64,000 nt of DNA. It comes from Amycolatopsis oliviviridis (GTDB lineage Bacteria; Actinomycetota; Actinomycetes; Mycobacteriales; Pseudonocardiaceae). The translations under genes were made by a program, and so were the position numbers. Position 1 is the first letter of the stretch. Each line of letters begins with the position of its first letter. Under the pieces are notes generated by a model, which was not told the DNA's origin, did no database searches, and worked only from the letters and a program-made list of their open reading frames with translations. The stretch spans positions 744,001 through 808,000 of the forward strand of contig NZ_BNAY01000003.1 in NCBI RefSeq assembly GCF_014654365.1. The letters are read 5' to 3'. Of this stretch, positions 22,252 to 30,674 are shown piece by piece.

Positions 22252-23748
22252 ATGCCGGACACCAATCCCGATGAGAAGGCCGCCGACGAGAAGGACACCC
22301 CGTCGGTGGAAACCAAGGTCGAGCCGACCGACGACCTGGTCGCCACGAAGCACACGCTGACGCTCAAGCGGCGCAAGCTCGCCTATACCGCCCGGACCGG
22401 GCGGATCGTGCTGCGGAAGGAGGTCGTCACCGACGGGAAGTCCGAAGGCCACAAGGCCAAGGCCGAGGTGTTCGTGACCGCCTACACGCTCGACGACGCG
22501 GAACCCGGCACGCGCCCGGTCACCTTCGCGTTCAACGGCGGCCCCGGCTCGGCGAGCGTCTGGCTGCACATGGGCCTGCTCGGGCCGCGCCGCGTGCTGT
22601 CCGGCGATGTCGACGACCCGGTCGCGCCGCCCTACGGGCTGACCGACAACCAGGAAACCCTGCTGGCGCACAGCGACCTGGTGTTCATCGACCCGGTGTC
22701 GACCGGCTACTCACGTGCCGTGGACGGCGAGAAGGCCAAGGACTACCACGGGTTCACCGCCGACATCGAGTCCATCGGCGAGGTCATCCGGCTGTGGGTG
22801 TCACGGGAAAAGCGCTGGCTCTCGCCGAAGTTCCTCGCGGGCGAGTCGTACGGCACGCTCCGCGCGGCCGGGCTGGCGTCGCATCTGCAGGAACGCCACG
22901 GGATGTACCTGAACGGGCTCCTGCTGATCTCGTCGGTGCTGGACCTGGGCACGCTGCGGTTCACCGAGGGCAACGACCTGCCGTACTCGCTGTACGTGCC
23001 GACGTACGCGGCGATCGCGCACTACCACGGTTTGCACGGCGACCGTCCGCTCGACGATGTCCTCGCCGACGCCGAGGACTTCGCCGCCAAGGAACTCCCC
23101 TGGGCCCTCGCACGCGGCGCCCGTCTGTCCACACAGGATCGCGCTGAAGCGGTGGCGACCCTCGCTTCCCTTACCGGGCTGAGTGAGTCCTATGTGGATC
23201 GTGTCAACCTTCGGATCGAGCATGTCCGGTACTTCACCGAGCTGTTGCGGGACAAGGGCCTCGTCGTCGGCCGGATGGACGGCCGGTTCACCACCTGGGA
23301 ACCCGACGGCGGCCGCGAGCACATGAGCGACGACCCGTCGATCTCGCGGATCATCGGCGCCTACACGGGCGGGCTGAACCACTACGTGCGCGACGAACTC
23401 GGCTACGAGAACGACCTGCCGTACGAGATCCTCTCGACGGACGTCTTCAAAGCCTGGTCGTACTCCGACTTCGAGGGTCGCTCGGTGTCCTCTGTGGACT
23501 CGCTGGCCTCGGCCATGCGGGCGAACCCGCACCTTCGGGTGCATGTCGCCTTCGGTCACTACGATGGCGCGACGCCGTACTTCGCTTCGGAGCACGTGTT
23601 GGCGCGTCTGCAGATTCCCGAGGAGCTGCGGGAGAACATCGACACGGCGTACTACCCGGCGGGGCACATGATGTACGTGCACGAGGAGTCGCGGGTGCGG
23701 CAGGCGAAGGACCTGGCGAAGTTCATCAAGGCCGCCTCCGGGAAGTAG
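22252..23748 (+). CDS. S10 family serine carboxypeptidase
   Basis: 498 residues. The family S10 signatures are FAFNGGPGSAS (93-102), nucleophile S199 in LAGESYGTLRA, the acid in FGHYDGATPYFAS (about 444), and the His in YPAGHMMYVH (about 476). It cleaves C-terminal amino acids, typically at acidic pH. No signal peptide is visible: the N-terminus is hydrophilic and rich in Asp, Glu and Lys. Bacterial members are often cytoplasmic or exported by other means. The start lies only 28 bases from that of divergent nfi. A 47-bp palindrome follows the stop by 31 bases. Confidence 0.92.
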   Translation: MPDTNPDEKAADEKDTPSVETKVEPTDDLVATKHTLTLKRRKLAYTARTGRIVLRKEVVTDGKSEGHKAKAEVFVTAYTLDDAEPGTRPVTFAFNGGPGSASVWLHMGLLGPRRVLSGDVDDPVAPPYGLTDNQETLLAHSDLVFIDPVSTGYSRAVDGEKAKDYHGFTADIESIGEVIRLWVSREKRWLSPKFLAGESYGTLRAAGLASHLQERHGMYLNGLLLISSVLDLGTLRFTEGNDLPYSLYVPTYAAIAHYHGLHGDRPLDDVLADAEDFAAKELPWALARGARLSTQDRAEAVATLASLTGLSESYVDRVNLRIEHVRYFTELLRDKGLVVGRMDGRFTTWEPDGGREHMSDDPSISRIIGAYTGGLNHYVRDELGYENDLPYEILSTDVFKAWSYSDFEGRSVSSVDSLASAMRANPHLRVHVAFGHYDGATPYFASEHVLARLQIPEELRENIDTAYYPAGHMMYVHEESRVRQAKDLAKFIKAASGK

Positions 23749-23779
23749 CCCGCCCCGTTCACGTCCTGCCAAGAACGCT

Positions 23780-23826
23780 ATGAACGGTCCGTTCCTTGCA
23801 AATTTTGCAAGGAACGGACCGTTCAT
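23780..23826. repeat. 47-bp perfect palindrome, copy 1 of a flanking pair
   Basis: ATGAACGGTCCGTTCCTTGC begins the left arm (23780-23802); the right arm (23804-23826) is its exact reverse complement, with a single T at the centre. It lies between the S10 peptidase stop and the AbiEi-like gene. A near-identical copy (24859-24911) follows that gene, and a third relative lies at 44565-44631. It may work as a terminator, but the missing loop and repeated sequence suggest a dispersed palindromic element. Confidence 0.85.
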
Positions 23827-23874
23827 GGCATTCGGGCGCCGAGTTCTGTCGGACCCGCCGAGCACCATGTCGGC

Positions 23875-24843
23875 ATGTACCTATCTAGAGCTCCGCTTAC
23901 GGACTCCCACTTACGTCAACACAGTCGGCACGGCGTCATCCGCGTAGCGACCCTGGAGAAACTTGGGGTCACGCAAAGCACGTCGTATCGAAGATGCCAG
24001 CCCGGCGGAAGGTGGACACACCTACTGCCGGGCATCGTCCTTCTTTCGAAGGAACAACCCACGGCCAGGCAAAGGATCGAAGCCGCACTGCTACTCATCG
24101 ACGACCTGGGGGTCGTCACCGGCTTCGAGGCCGCACGAAGGTACGGCCTGCGGCAGGCCGGCCCCCACGGAACCGTCCACGTTCTCATTCCCGAACAGCG
24201 CAAAGTGCGAAGCGTCAAGTTCGCGATCATCGAGAGAACGATCGTCATGCCGGAACGGCGAGTGATCGAAGGGGTCCCGCTTGCCGCTCCGGCTCGGGCG
24301 GTCCTGGACGGAGTGAGACGCATACGCGACCTCGACCCAGTGCGATCCTTGCTGATCGAAACCGTCGAGGCGGGCCTGTGCTCGGTCGGTGAACTGAGCG
24401 CCGAACTCGAGTCGGGCAGCAGACGGGGAACCGCACTCCCCCGTGCCGTACTTCGAGAGCTCGCGGCCGAAGTCAAGTCTGTACCCGAGGCCGAAGCACT
24501 GGCGATCTGGAAGAGGGCGCAGCTGCCTCCAGCCGAGCAGAATGTCACGATCCTCGACGCTTTCGGCAACTACGTCGGCAAGCCCGACTCATGGTGCGAC
24601 GAACTCGCCTTGGCGTGGGAAATCGATTCGTATGCCTTCCACTTCGGCAGGGAGGCATACAGGAAGACCCTCCACCGCAACAACCGATACGCGGCCGCAG
24701 GGATCGTCGTCGTGCAGACGTTGCCGTCCCGGATTCGCGAGGAACCAGAGAAGGTCATCGCCGAACTCCGCGCCGCGGCCACGGCCGCAGCAAGTCGCCC
24801 GAGACCGGCTGTGTCTGTAGTCCGCTCCGATGAGGCTGCATGA
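23875..24843 (+). CDS. AbiEi-like winged-helix protein with C-terminal nuclease-like (DUF559-type) region
   Basis: 322 residues. The N-terminal part HGVIRVATLEKLGVTQSTSYRRCQPGGRWTHLLPGIVLL...ALLLIDDLGVVTGFEAARRYGLR resembles AbiEi-type antitoxin winged helices (type IV toxin-antitoxin) common in actinobacteria. The C-terminal KPDSWCDELALAWEIDSYAFHF..AYRKTLHRNNRYAAAGIVVVQTLP has the D...ExD pattern and downstream R..L..G..V of DUF559/Vsr-like restriction-endonuclease folds, with Asp in place of the usual final Lys. No AbiEii toxin follows. Base use is lower in G+C than its neighbours (one 60-base line at 24601 has 34 G+C). It is bracketed by two near-identical palindromes. Function is unknown; defence or acquired DNA is plausible. 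Confidence 0.72.
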   Translation: MYLSRAPLTDSHLRQHSRHGVIRVATLEKLGVTQSTSYRRCQPGGRWTHLLPGIVLLSKEQPTARQRIEAALLLIDDLGVVTGFEAARRYGLRQAGPHGTVHVLIPEQRKVRSVKFAIIERTIVMPERRVIEGVPLAAPARAVLDGVRRIRDLDPVRSLLIETVEAGLCSVGELSAELESGSRRGTALPRAVLRELAAEVKSVPEAEALAIWKRAQLPPAEQNVTILDAFGNYVGKPDSWCDELALAWEIDSYAFHFGREAYRKTLHRNNRYAAAGIVVVQTLPSRIREEPEKVIAELRAAATAAASRPRPAVSVVRSDEAA

Positions 24844-24858
24844 CGACCGGCCCGTAAC

Positions 24859-24911
24859 GCTATGAACGGTCCGTTCATTGCAAATTTTGCAAGGAACGGA
24901 CCGTTCATAGC
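24859..24911. repeat. 53-bp near-perfect palindrome, copy 2 of the flanking pair
   Basis: Arms 24859-24884 and 24886-24911 pair around a single T (24885), with one A/G mismatch. The core is identical to the copy at 23780-23826 apart from that base and slightly longer ends (GCT...AGC). It lies between the AbiEi-like gene and the convergent subtilase gene, so it is also placed as a bidirectional terminator. Confidence 0.85.
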
Positions 24912-24929
24912 ACTTGAGGGACCGAGGGA

Positions 24930-26648
24930 TCAGCCTCGCAGGTACTGAGCACCCCGCGTGACGGCCGACCAGGCGTCAACGGCCCCATGGCCGTAGAAGC
25001 CGTTGAAGGAAGCGTCACCGGTGCAGGTCGCGGTGAACGACGCGTCCCGGCCTTCCTTCAGGTAGTCGACGGTCCGCGGCGTCGGGCAGGCGATGTCCGA
25101 CGCCGTGCCTTCGAGCACTCGCTGCACGGCGTCCGGGTTCATCCCGAAGTCGCGCGACCCCTTGCCGTACTGCGAAACGATGAGCGCGGCGACACCGGTC
25201 GCGTGCGGCGACGCCATCGACGTCCCCTGCAGCCACTGGTAGTAGCCGACGCGGCCATCGGCGGCGGTCGCCTTCTGGACACCGGCGGTGACACCGGCGG
25301 GCGTGATGTTCCCGGCCGCGTCGATGGTGCCTTCCGCGACGCCGACGTTCCGCGGGTACGTCGAGAGGATCTGGTTCTCGACCGTGCGGTACCACGGGGT
25401 GCCGAAGTAGTCACGGAAGTAGCCGCCGGGAGCGGAGACCGAGATCTGCTCGACGCCGTAGTTCGAGTAGTCCGCCTTCGCCTGCGAAGGACCGAAGGAC
25501 GAGACACCGATCGTGTGCGGGCCTTCGATGGGCAGCGAGAGGCAGCTGTTGTCGATCTGCCGCGGGTGCGCGCTGTTCGACGGGTAGCCCGGGCTCGACG
25601 CGTCCGGCTGCGGGGCGGCGAGGTCGCTGTGCTGGTTGCCCAGCGAGACGACCTGCGTGACGCCCTTGCGGTGCGCGTAGTTCAGCGCGCGGGTCGTCGC
25701 CTCGATGATGGTGCGCTGCTCCGCCTGCTGCTCCGGGGTGTCCGCGGGGTTCGCGGCGCAGTTGTACAGCCACGGGTCCGTGAAGAAGCTCATGTTGACG
25801 ACGTCGATACCGGCGTCACCGGCGTAGGTGATCGCGTCCACGGTCGACTGCAGGAAGAAGAAACCCGAGTCCTGCCCGGCACGGATGTTCACCAGCGTCA
25901 CGTTCGGCGCGACGCCCGAGACACCGAAACCGTTCGCGGCGGCGCCGATGGTGCCGGCGACGTGCGTGCCGTGCCCGTTGTCGTCGTGGTCCACCGGGTC
26001 GACACAGCCGCGGTATTCACACGGACCGTCGACGACGGCGCCGTTGACGTCGGAGACGATGTCCTTCGTGAAGTTCCGCGACGCCGCGCGGTCGAAGTTC
26101 GGCGCGATGTCCGGGTGGCTCGCGTCGACGCCGGTGTCGATGATGCCGACCTTCACCCGCTTGTCGCCGGGCTGCTTGGTGCGCGAGAGGTCCGAGCGGA
26201 CCGACTTGAGACCCCAGAGCTGATCGTCGAGCGGGTCCATGCCGACAGATTGCGCCTGCGCCGGCTTCTTGGCAGGCGCCGCGCCGCGGCTCTCCTTCTC
26301 GACGACGTTCGGCTTGACCTTCGCCTTTCCGTCCTTCGGCGCGGTGCCGATCGGCTTCGCTTTGGCCGCACCGAAAACCGAGCGGTCGGCGGACACGCGT
26401 TCGGCGAAGCCGTTGGCGGGCGCGGTCGCGGTGATCAGGCCGACAGCGGCGTTGCTGGTCACGACGGTGCCCCCGGCGGCGCGGATCGCCCTTTCCACCG
26501 ACGCGACGCTTTGGCCTTCACGCGCCAGGACGGAGAATTCGGTCGCGGTCCCGGAAAGCGCGGGTTGCGCTGATGCCACCGGAGCAGCGGCGATCGCGCC
26601 GAACAGCGGTACCGCCAGTGCGATGACGAGAGATCTGGGCTTTTTCAC
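24930..26648 (-). CDS. Secreted S8 family subtilisin-like serine protease
   Basis: 572 residues from the GTG at 26648, chosen over the GTG at 26675 because AGGAGGCAGGAA sits directly before it and the product begins with a clean Sec signal (KKPRSLVIALAVPLFGAIAAAPVASA). A propeptide-like region of about 100 residues and a Lys/Pro linker follow. The catalytic domain has Asp in VGIIDTGVDASHPD, His in DNGHGTHVAGT and Ser in LQGTSMASPHATG, all intact, with the oxyanion Asn region VVSLGNQHSD. Paired Cys (CEYRGC, and C-terminal CPTP/CTGD) may form disulfides. It is probably an extracellular nutritional protease, fitting the oligopeptide importer gene set next to it. Confidence 0.93.
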   Translation of the reverse strand: MKKPRSLVIALAVPLFGAIAAAPVASAQPALSGTATEFSVLAREGQSVASVERAIRAAGGTVVTSNAAVGLITATAPANGFAERVSADRSVFGAAKAKPIGTAPKDGKAKVKPNVVEKESRGAAPAKKPAQAQSVGMDPLDDQLWGLKSVRSDLSRTKQPGDKRVKVGIIDTGVDASHPDIAPNFDRAASRNFTKDIVSDVNGAVVDGPCEYRGCVDPVDHDDNGHGTHVAGTIGAAANGFGVSGVAPNVTLVNIRAGQDSGFFFLQSTVDAITYAGDAGIDVVNMSFFTDPWLYNCAANPADTPEQQAEQRTIIEATTRALNYAHRKGVTQVVSLGNQHSDLAAPQPDASSPGYPSNSAHPRQIDNSCLSLPIEGPHTIGVSSFGPSQAKADYSNYGVEQISVSAPGGYFRDYFGTPWYRTVENQILSTYPRNVGVAEGTIDAAGNITPAGVTAGVQKATAADGRVGYYQWLQGTSMASPHATGVAALIVSQYGKGSRDFGMNPDAVQRVLEGTASDIACPTPRTVDYLKEGRDASFTATCTGDASFNGFYGHGAVDAWSAVTRGAQYLRG

Positions 26649-26723
26649 TTCCTGCCTCCTGAAGAAACGATTCACGCAAACTACGTCAGCGTTCTCCGCT
26701 AATCAACGAAGTCCCTACGAAAG

Positions 26724-27728
26724 TCAGGGGACGACGGTTTTCTCCTCCGCGAAATGACAGGCGGACAAATGCCCACCGGACCGGGTGATCAATTCGGGCT
26801 CCTGATCCGCGCAAATGTCCTGCGCCTTCCAGCACCGCGTGCGGAACCGGCAGCCCGACGGCGGATCCAGCGGGCTGGGCACGTCGCCTTCCAGGCGGAT
26901 CACCTGCCGCTGCCCGCGCAACGCCGGATCCGCGACCGGCACCGCGGACAGCAGCGCCTGCGTGTACGGATGCGACGGGTGTTCGTAGATCTCCTCTTCC
27001 GTCCCCATTTCCACGATCTTGCCGAGATACATCACCGCGACTCGCGTGGAAAGGTGACGGACAACGGACAGGTCGTGTGCGATGAAAACGTAGGAAAGGC
27101 CGAATTCCTTCTGCAGTTCACCGAGCAGGTTCATCACCTGCGCCTGGATCGAAACGTCCAGCGCGGAAACCGGTTCGTCGCAGATGATGACCTTCGGCCG
27201 CAACGCCAGCGCCCGCGCGATCCCGATGCGCTGCCGCTGCCCGCCGGAGAACTGGTGCGGATAGCGGTTGATGTGCTCGGGATTCAGCCCGACGACGTCG
27301 AGCAGCTCCCGCACCTTCGCCGCCCGCGATCCCTTCGGCGCCACCTCGGTGTGGATCTCGAACGGTTCGCCGATGATGTCGCCGACCGTCATCCTCGGGT
27401 TCAGCGAGGTGTACGGATCCTGCAGCACGATCTGGATCTCGCGCCGCAGCTTCCTGAGTTCGGCTCCCCGCAGGGCGAAGATGTCGCGGCCTTCGAAGGT
27501 CGCGAGCCCGCCCGTGGGTTCCTCCAGGCGCATCAGCACCTGGGCCAGCGTGGACTTGCCGCAGCCGGATTCCCCCACCACACCGAGTGTTTCCCCCGGC
27601 ATGAGATCGAAGGAAACGCCGTCGACGGCCTTCACGTGACCGATCGTGCGCTTGAAGAGGATCCCCGCTCGCACGGGGAAGTACTTCACCAGGTTCTCGA
27701 CCCGCAGGATGGGCTCAGACACGGCCAC
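26724..27728 (-). CDS. Oligopeptide/dipeptide ABC transporter ATPase (OppF/DppF-like)
   Basis: 334 residues. Walker A is GESGCGKST, the signature FSGGQRQRIGIARAL, Walker B VIICDEPVSALD, and the H-loop is in FIAHDLSVVRH. The C-terminal oligopeptide-transporter tail CRFRTRCWKAQDICADQEP is the Cys motif of this ATPase subfamily and may hold an Fe-S cluster, as shown for some DppD/DppF proteins. The GTG start overlaps the end of the preceding ATPase gene by 14 bases. It is the last gene of the five-gene importer operon, reading substrate-binding protein, two permeases, two ATPases. Confidence 0.93.
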   Translation of the reverse strand: MAVSEPILRVENLVKYFPVRAGILFKRTIGHVKAVDGVSFDLMPGETLGVVGESGCGKSTLAQVLMRLEEPTGGLATFEGRDIFALRGAELRKLRREIQIVLQDPYTSLNPRMTVGDIIGEPFEIHTEVAPKGSRAAKVRELLDVVGLNPEHINRYPHQFSGGQRQRIGIARALALRPKVIICDEPVSALDVSIQAQVMNLLGELQKEFGLSYVFIAHDLSVVRHLSTRVAVMYLGKIVEMGTEEEIYEHPSHPYTQALLSAVPVADPALRGQRQVIRLEGDVPSPLDPPSGCRFRTRCWKAQDICADQEPELITRSGGHLSACHFAEEKTVVP

Positions 27729-28707
27729 TCACCACCTCGTCGGCGAAGTGGCAGGCGCTGACCCGGCCGAAACCGAGCGTGTGCAGGGCGGGCCGTTCGG
27801 ACTCGCACCGGCTCTCCGCCCGCGGACAGCGCGGATGGAACGGGCAGCCGGGCGGGACGTTCAGCAGGCTCGGTGGCAGGCCCTTGATGGTCTCCAGCGT
27901 CTGCCCTTTGAGGTCGAGCCGCGGCAGCGAGGCCATCAGCGCCTCGGTGTAGGGATGCCCCGGCGAGCGGAACAACTCGGTGACGTCGGCCTGTTCGACG
28001 ATCCGGCCCGCGTACATCACGGCGATCCGGTCGGCGACCTCGGCGACCACCGCCAGGTCGTGGGTGATCAGGATCAGCCCCATCCGCCGTTCGGCCTGGA
28101 TCTCCGCCAGCAGGTCCATGATCTGGGCTTGCACGGTGACGTCGAGCGCGGTCGTCGGCTCGTCCGCGATCAGCAGATCGGGGTCGAGCGCGAGCGACAT
28201 GGCGATCATCGCGCGCTGCCGCATCCCGCCCGAGAACTGGTGCGGGTACTCGCGGACCCGGCGGGCGGCGGCGGGGATGCGCACGATGTCGAGCAGTTCG
28301 ATCGCCCGTTTGCGGGCGTCCTTTTTGGACATCCCGAGGCGGACCCGCAACTGCTCTTCGATCTGGAATCCCACGGTGAAGACGGGATTCAGCGCGGAAA
28401 GCGCGTCCTGGAAGATCATCGCGATCTCCCCGCCCCGCACCTCACGGCGCCGTTCTTCGGTGGCGGTGAGCAGATCCTCGCCGCGGTAGCGGACGGCGCC
28501 GCCGGTGACGACGGCGGGCGGGCTGTCGAGGATGCCCATCACCGTCTGCGCGGTGACGCTCTTGCCCGAACCCGATTCTCCCAGCACGGCGAGGGTTTCC
28601 CCGGCGTGCACGGAGTAGTCGACCCCGTTGAGCACGGTCGCGACGCCGTCGGACGTGCGGAATTCGACGTGGAGGTCTTCCACCTCTAGCAGCAATTCGT
28701 CGGACAC
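27715..28707 (-). CDS. Oligopeptide/dipeptide ABC transporter ATPase (OppD/DppD-like)
   Basis: 330 residues. Walker A is GESGSGKSV, the signature FSGGMRQRAMIAMSL, Walker B LLIADEPTTALD, the H-loop LITHDLAVVAE. The subfamily tail GCPFHPRCPRAESRCESERP is present. With the OppF-like subunit it forms the ATPase heterodimer that drives peptide import. It lies six bases downstream of the DppC-like permease gene and overlaps the second ATPase gene. Confidence 0.93.
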   Translation of the reverse strand: MSDELLLEVEDLHVEFRTSDGVATVLNGVDYSVHAGETLAVLGESGSGKSVTAQTVMGILDSPPAVVTGGAVRYRGEDLLTATEERRREVRGGEIAMIFQDALSALNPVFTVGFQIEEQLRVRLGMSKKDARKRAIELLDIVRIPAAARRVREYPHQFSGGMRQRAMIAMSLALDPDLLIADEPTTALDVTVQAQIMDLLAEIQAERRMGLILITHDLAVVAEVADRIAVMYAGRIVEQADVTELFRSPGHPYTEALMASLPRLDLKGQTLETIKGLPPSLLNVPPGCPFHPRCPRAESRCESERPALHTLGFGRVSACHFADEVVSGRV

Positions 28708-28713
28708 AGCCGA

Positions 28714-29667
28714 TCACCGGGCCTTCGGGTCGAGCGCGTCGCGGATCCCGTCACCGAGCATGACGAACGCGAGCACGGTGATGGTGACGAAGCCGGCGGG
28801 GAACAGCAGCATGTGCGGGTTCACCCGGAAGTAGTCCCGCGCGTCGCTGATCATCACACCCCACGAGACGACCGGTGGCCGCACGCCGACGCCGAGGTAC
28901 GCCAGTGTCGCCTCCGCGCCGATGAACGCACCGAGCGCGATGGTCCCGTAGACCAGCACCGGCGCGACGGTGTTGGGCAGCAGGTGCCGGAACACGATGC
29001 GCGGCGTGCTCGCGCCGAGCCCGCGCGCGGCCTTGACGTAGTCGAGTTGTTTGGCCACCAGCGTCGCCGACCGCATGATGCGCATCGCCACCGGCCAGCT
29101 CAGCGCCGCGATCGACACGACCACCTGCACGATGATCGTGACCGCGCCGGGGTTCGAGCCGGGGGCGTTGAACGTGGTCAGGATGACGATCGCGCCGAGC
29201 ACGAACGGCAGCGCCGCGAAGATGTCGCCCACCCGCGAGAACAGGCTGTCGACGAGGCGGCCGTAATACCCGGCGACGATCCCGACCACCGAGCCGATCA
29301 GGATCGTCAGCACCGTCGCGAACACACCGACCAGCAGTGACGCCCGCGCGCCGTGGATGGTCCGCGCGTAGACGTCGTAACCCTGGTTGTCGTAACCGAA
29401 CCAGGCGTCCGCGGACGGTCCTTCGTTGGCGTGGAGCAGATCGCTGTACCCGGCGGGCCGGGAACTGAACAGGTCGGGCGCGATCGCGATGAGCACGACG
29501 AGCGCGATGATGACGGCGGAGATGATGAACGACGGCCGCTTGCGCAGCATCCGCCAGGCGTCGCCGCCGAGGCTGCGCGGTTTGTGCGCCGTCGCGGAAT
29601 CGTCGGCGACACCGGCGCTCGCGACGTCCACAGAGGACACGCCACCGGCCACATTGGGGTCAGTCAT
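28714..29667 (-). CDS. Oligopeptide ABC transporter permease (DppC/OppC-like)
   Basis: 317 residues. A cytoplasmic N-terminus precedes a first helix (SFIISAVIIALVVLIAIAPDLF), an extracellular stretch with the OppC_N pattern GPSADAWFGYDNQGYDVYARTIHGAR, and five more helices. The EAA-type ATPase-coupling loop reads DYVKAARGLGASTPRIVFRHLLPN. It pairs with the DppB-like permease; the two genes overlap by eight bases. Confidence 0.92.
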   Translation of the reverse strand: MTDPNVAGGVSSVDVASAGVADDSATAHKPRSLGGDAWRMLRKRPSFIISAVIIALVVLIAIAPDLFSSRPAGYSDLLHANEGPSADAWFGYDNQGYDVYARTIHGARASLLVGVFATVLTILIGSVVGIVAGYYGRLVDSLFSRVGDIFAALPFVLGAIVILTTFNAPGSNPGAVTIIVQVVVSIAALSWPVAMRIMRSATLVAKQLDYVKAARGLGASTPRIVFRHLLPNTVAPVLVYGTIALGAFIGAEATLAYLGVGVRPPVVSWGVMISDARDYFRVNPHMLLFPAGFVTITVLAFVMLGDGIRDALDPKAR

Positions 29668-30586
29668 AACGGATCCTCGGGTCGAGAACGGCGTAGAGCA
29701 GGTCGACGATGAGACTCACCAGCAGGTAGACCACCACCAGCAGGACGACGACGCCGGTGACGGTGGCGCCCTCCCGGTTCTGGATACCGCGGAAGATGAG
29801 CCCGCCGATGCCGTTGATGTTGAACACGCCTTCGGTGACGATGGCCCCGCCCATGAGCGCGCCGATGTCGGTGCCGATGAAGGTCAGCACCGGGATCACC
29901 GAGTTCCGGAGCAGGTGCACCCCGACGACCCGGCTGCGCGGCTGGCCTTTCGCGACCGCCGTGCGGACGTAGTCGGCGTGCCGGTTCTCGGCGATGCTCG
30001 TTCTGGTCAACCGGGCGATATAGGCCATGGACAGGCTGCCGAGCGCGATTCCGGGCACGATCAGTTCGCCGACCGTGGCGTCCTCGGACACGCTCGCGTC
30101 GATGATGCCCAGTTCCGAACCGAGGACGATCTGGAGCACGATCGCGGTGACGAACACCGGGATCGAGATCAGGAACGTGGTGGACATCAGGACGAGGTTG
30201 TCGAGGAAACCCTTGCCGCGCAGGCCGGTCAGGATGCCCGCGGACAGGCCGATGATCGCTTCGATGGCCACCGCGATGAGCGCGAGCCGGACGGTCACCG
30301 GATAGGCGTTCCCGATCAGCTCGCCGACCGAGACACCGTTGAAGGTCTCGCCCCAGTCGCCGGTAAACAGGTTGCCGAGGTACTTGAAGTACTGGACGAA
30401 GATCGAATCGTCGAGGTTGAACTTGTCGGTCATCATCTCGATGTAGGCGGGCGGGCAGGCGACCTGACCGCATTTGCCGGCGAACGGGTCACCGGGCACC
30501 GCCCACACGAGGGCGTAGATGAGGAACGTGGTGCCGAAGAAGACCGGGATGAGTTGGAGTAGGCGTCGAAGGATGTACTGGGGCAT
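29660..30586 (-). CDS. Oligopeptide ABC transporter permease (DppB/OppB-like)
   Basis: 308 residues. It starts with the usual YILRRLLQLIPVFFGTTFLIYALVWAVPGDPF helix and has six membrane segments; the coupling loop is ADYVRTAVAKGQPRSRVVGVHLLRNS. An insert with two Cys (KCGQVACPPAY) lies in the first extracellular loop. The gene is separated from the upstream binding-protein gene by 87 bases containing a strong hairpin, which would lower permease expression relative to the binding protein. Confidence 0.92.
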   Translation of the reverse strand: MPQYILRRLLQLIPVFFGTTFLIYALVWAVPGDPFAGKCGQVACPPAYIEMMTDKFNLDDSIFVQYFKYLGNLFTGDWGETFNGVSVGELIGNAYPVTVRLALIAVAIEAIIGLSAGILTGLRGKGFLDNLVLMSTTFLISIPVFVTAIVLQIVLGSELGIIDASVSEDATVGELIVPGIALGSLSMAYIARLTRTSIAENRHADYVRTAVAKGQPRSRVVGVHLLRNSVIPVLTFIGTDIGALMGGAIVTEGVFNINGIGGLIFRGIQNREGATVTGVVVLLVVVYLLVSLIVDLLYAVLDPRIRYD

Positions 30587-30603
30587 GGGCGTGCCGTCCT
30601 GGG

Positions 30604-30674
30604 ATCGCGTGGTGGGAGCCGTGGGTCCGCACCGGCCGGGAACGGAGCGCTCCCGGCCGGTGCGACCACGCGAT
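30604..30674 (-). terminator. Two-tier intercistronic hairpin between binding protein and permease genes
   Basis: Inner stem CGCACCGGCCGGGA (30628-30641) with TCCCGGCCGGTGCG (30651-30664) and a nine-base loop; outer stem ATCGCGTGGT (30604-30613) with ACCACGCGAT (30665-30674). The outer arm includes the stop codon of the binding-protein gene. Position and strength suit partial termination or mRNA protection that favours the binding protein. Confidence 0.65.

Noticed and set aside
23780..24911. Twin palindromes as the ends of an insertion sequence.
   Set aside because: Each copy is itself a full palindrome, not one half of a terminal inverted repeat, no target-site duplication is evident, and the enclosed gene is not a transposase.
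24987..26573. 528-codon plus-strand ORF opposite the subtilase, and similar long antisense ORFs such as 53677-55989 opposite mfd and 13388-14527 opposite the sensor kinase.
   Set aside because: They are third-position-GC artefacts: Arg/Val/Gly-rich, motif-free and antisense to genes with full catalytic signatures.
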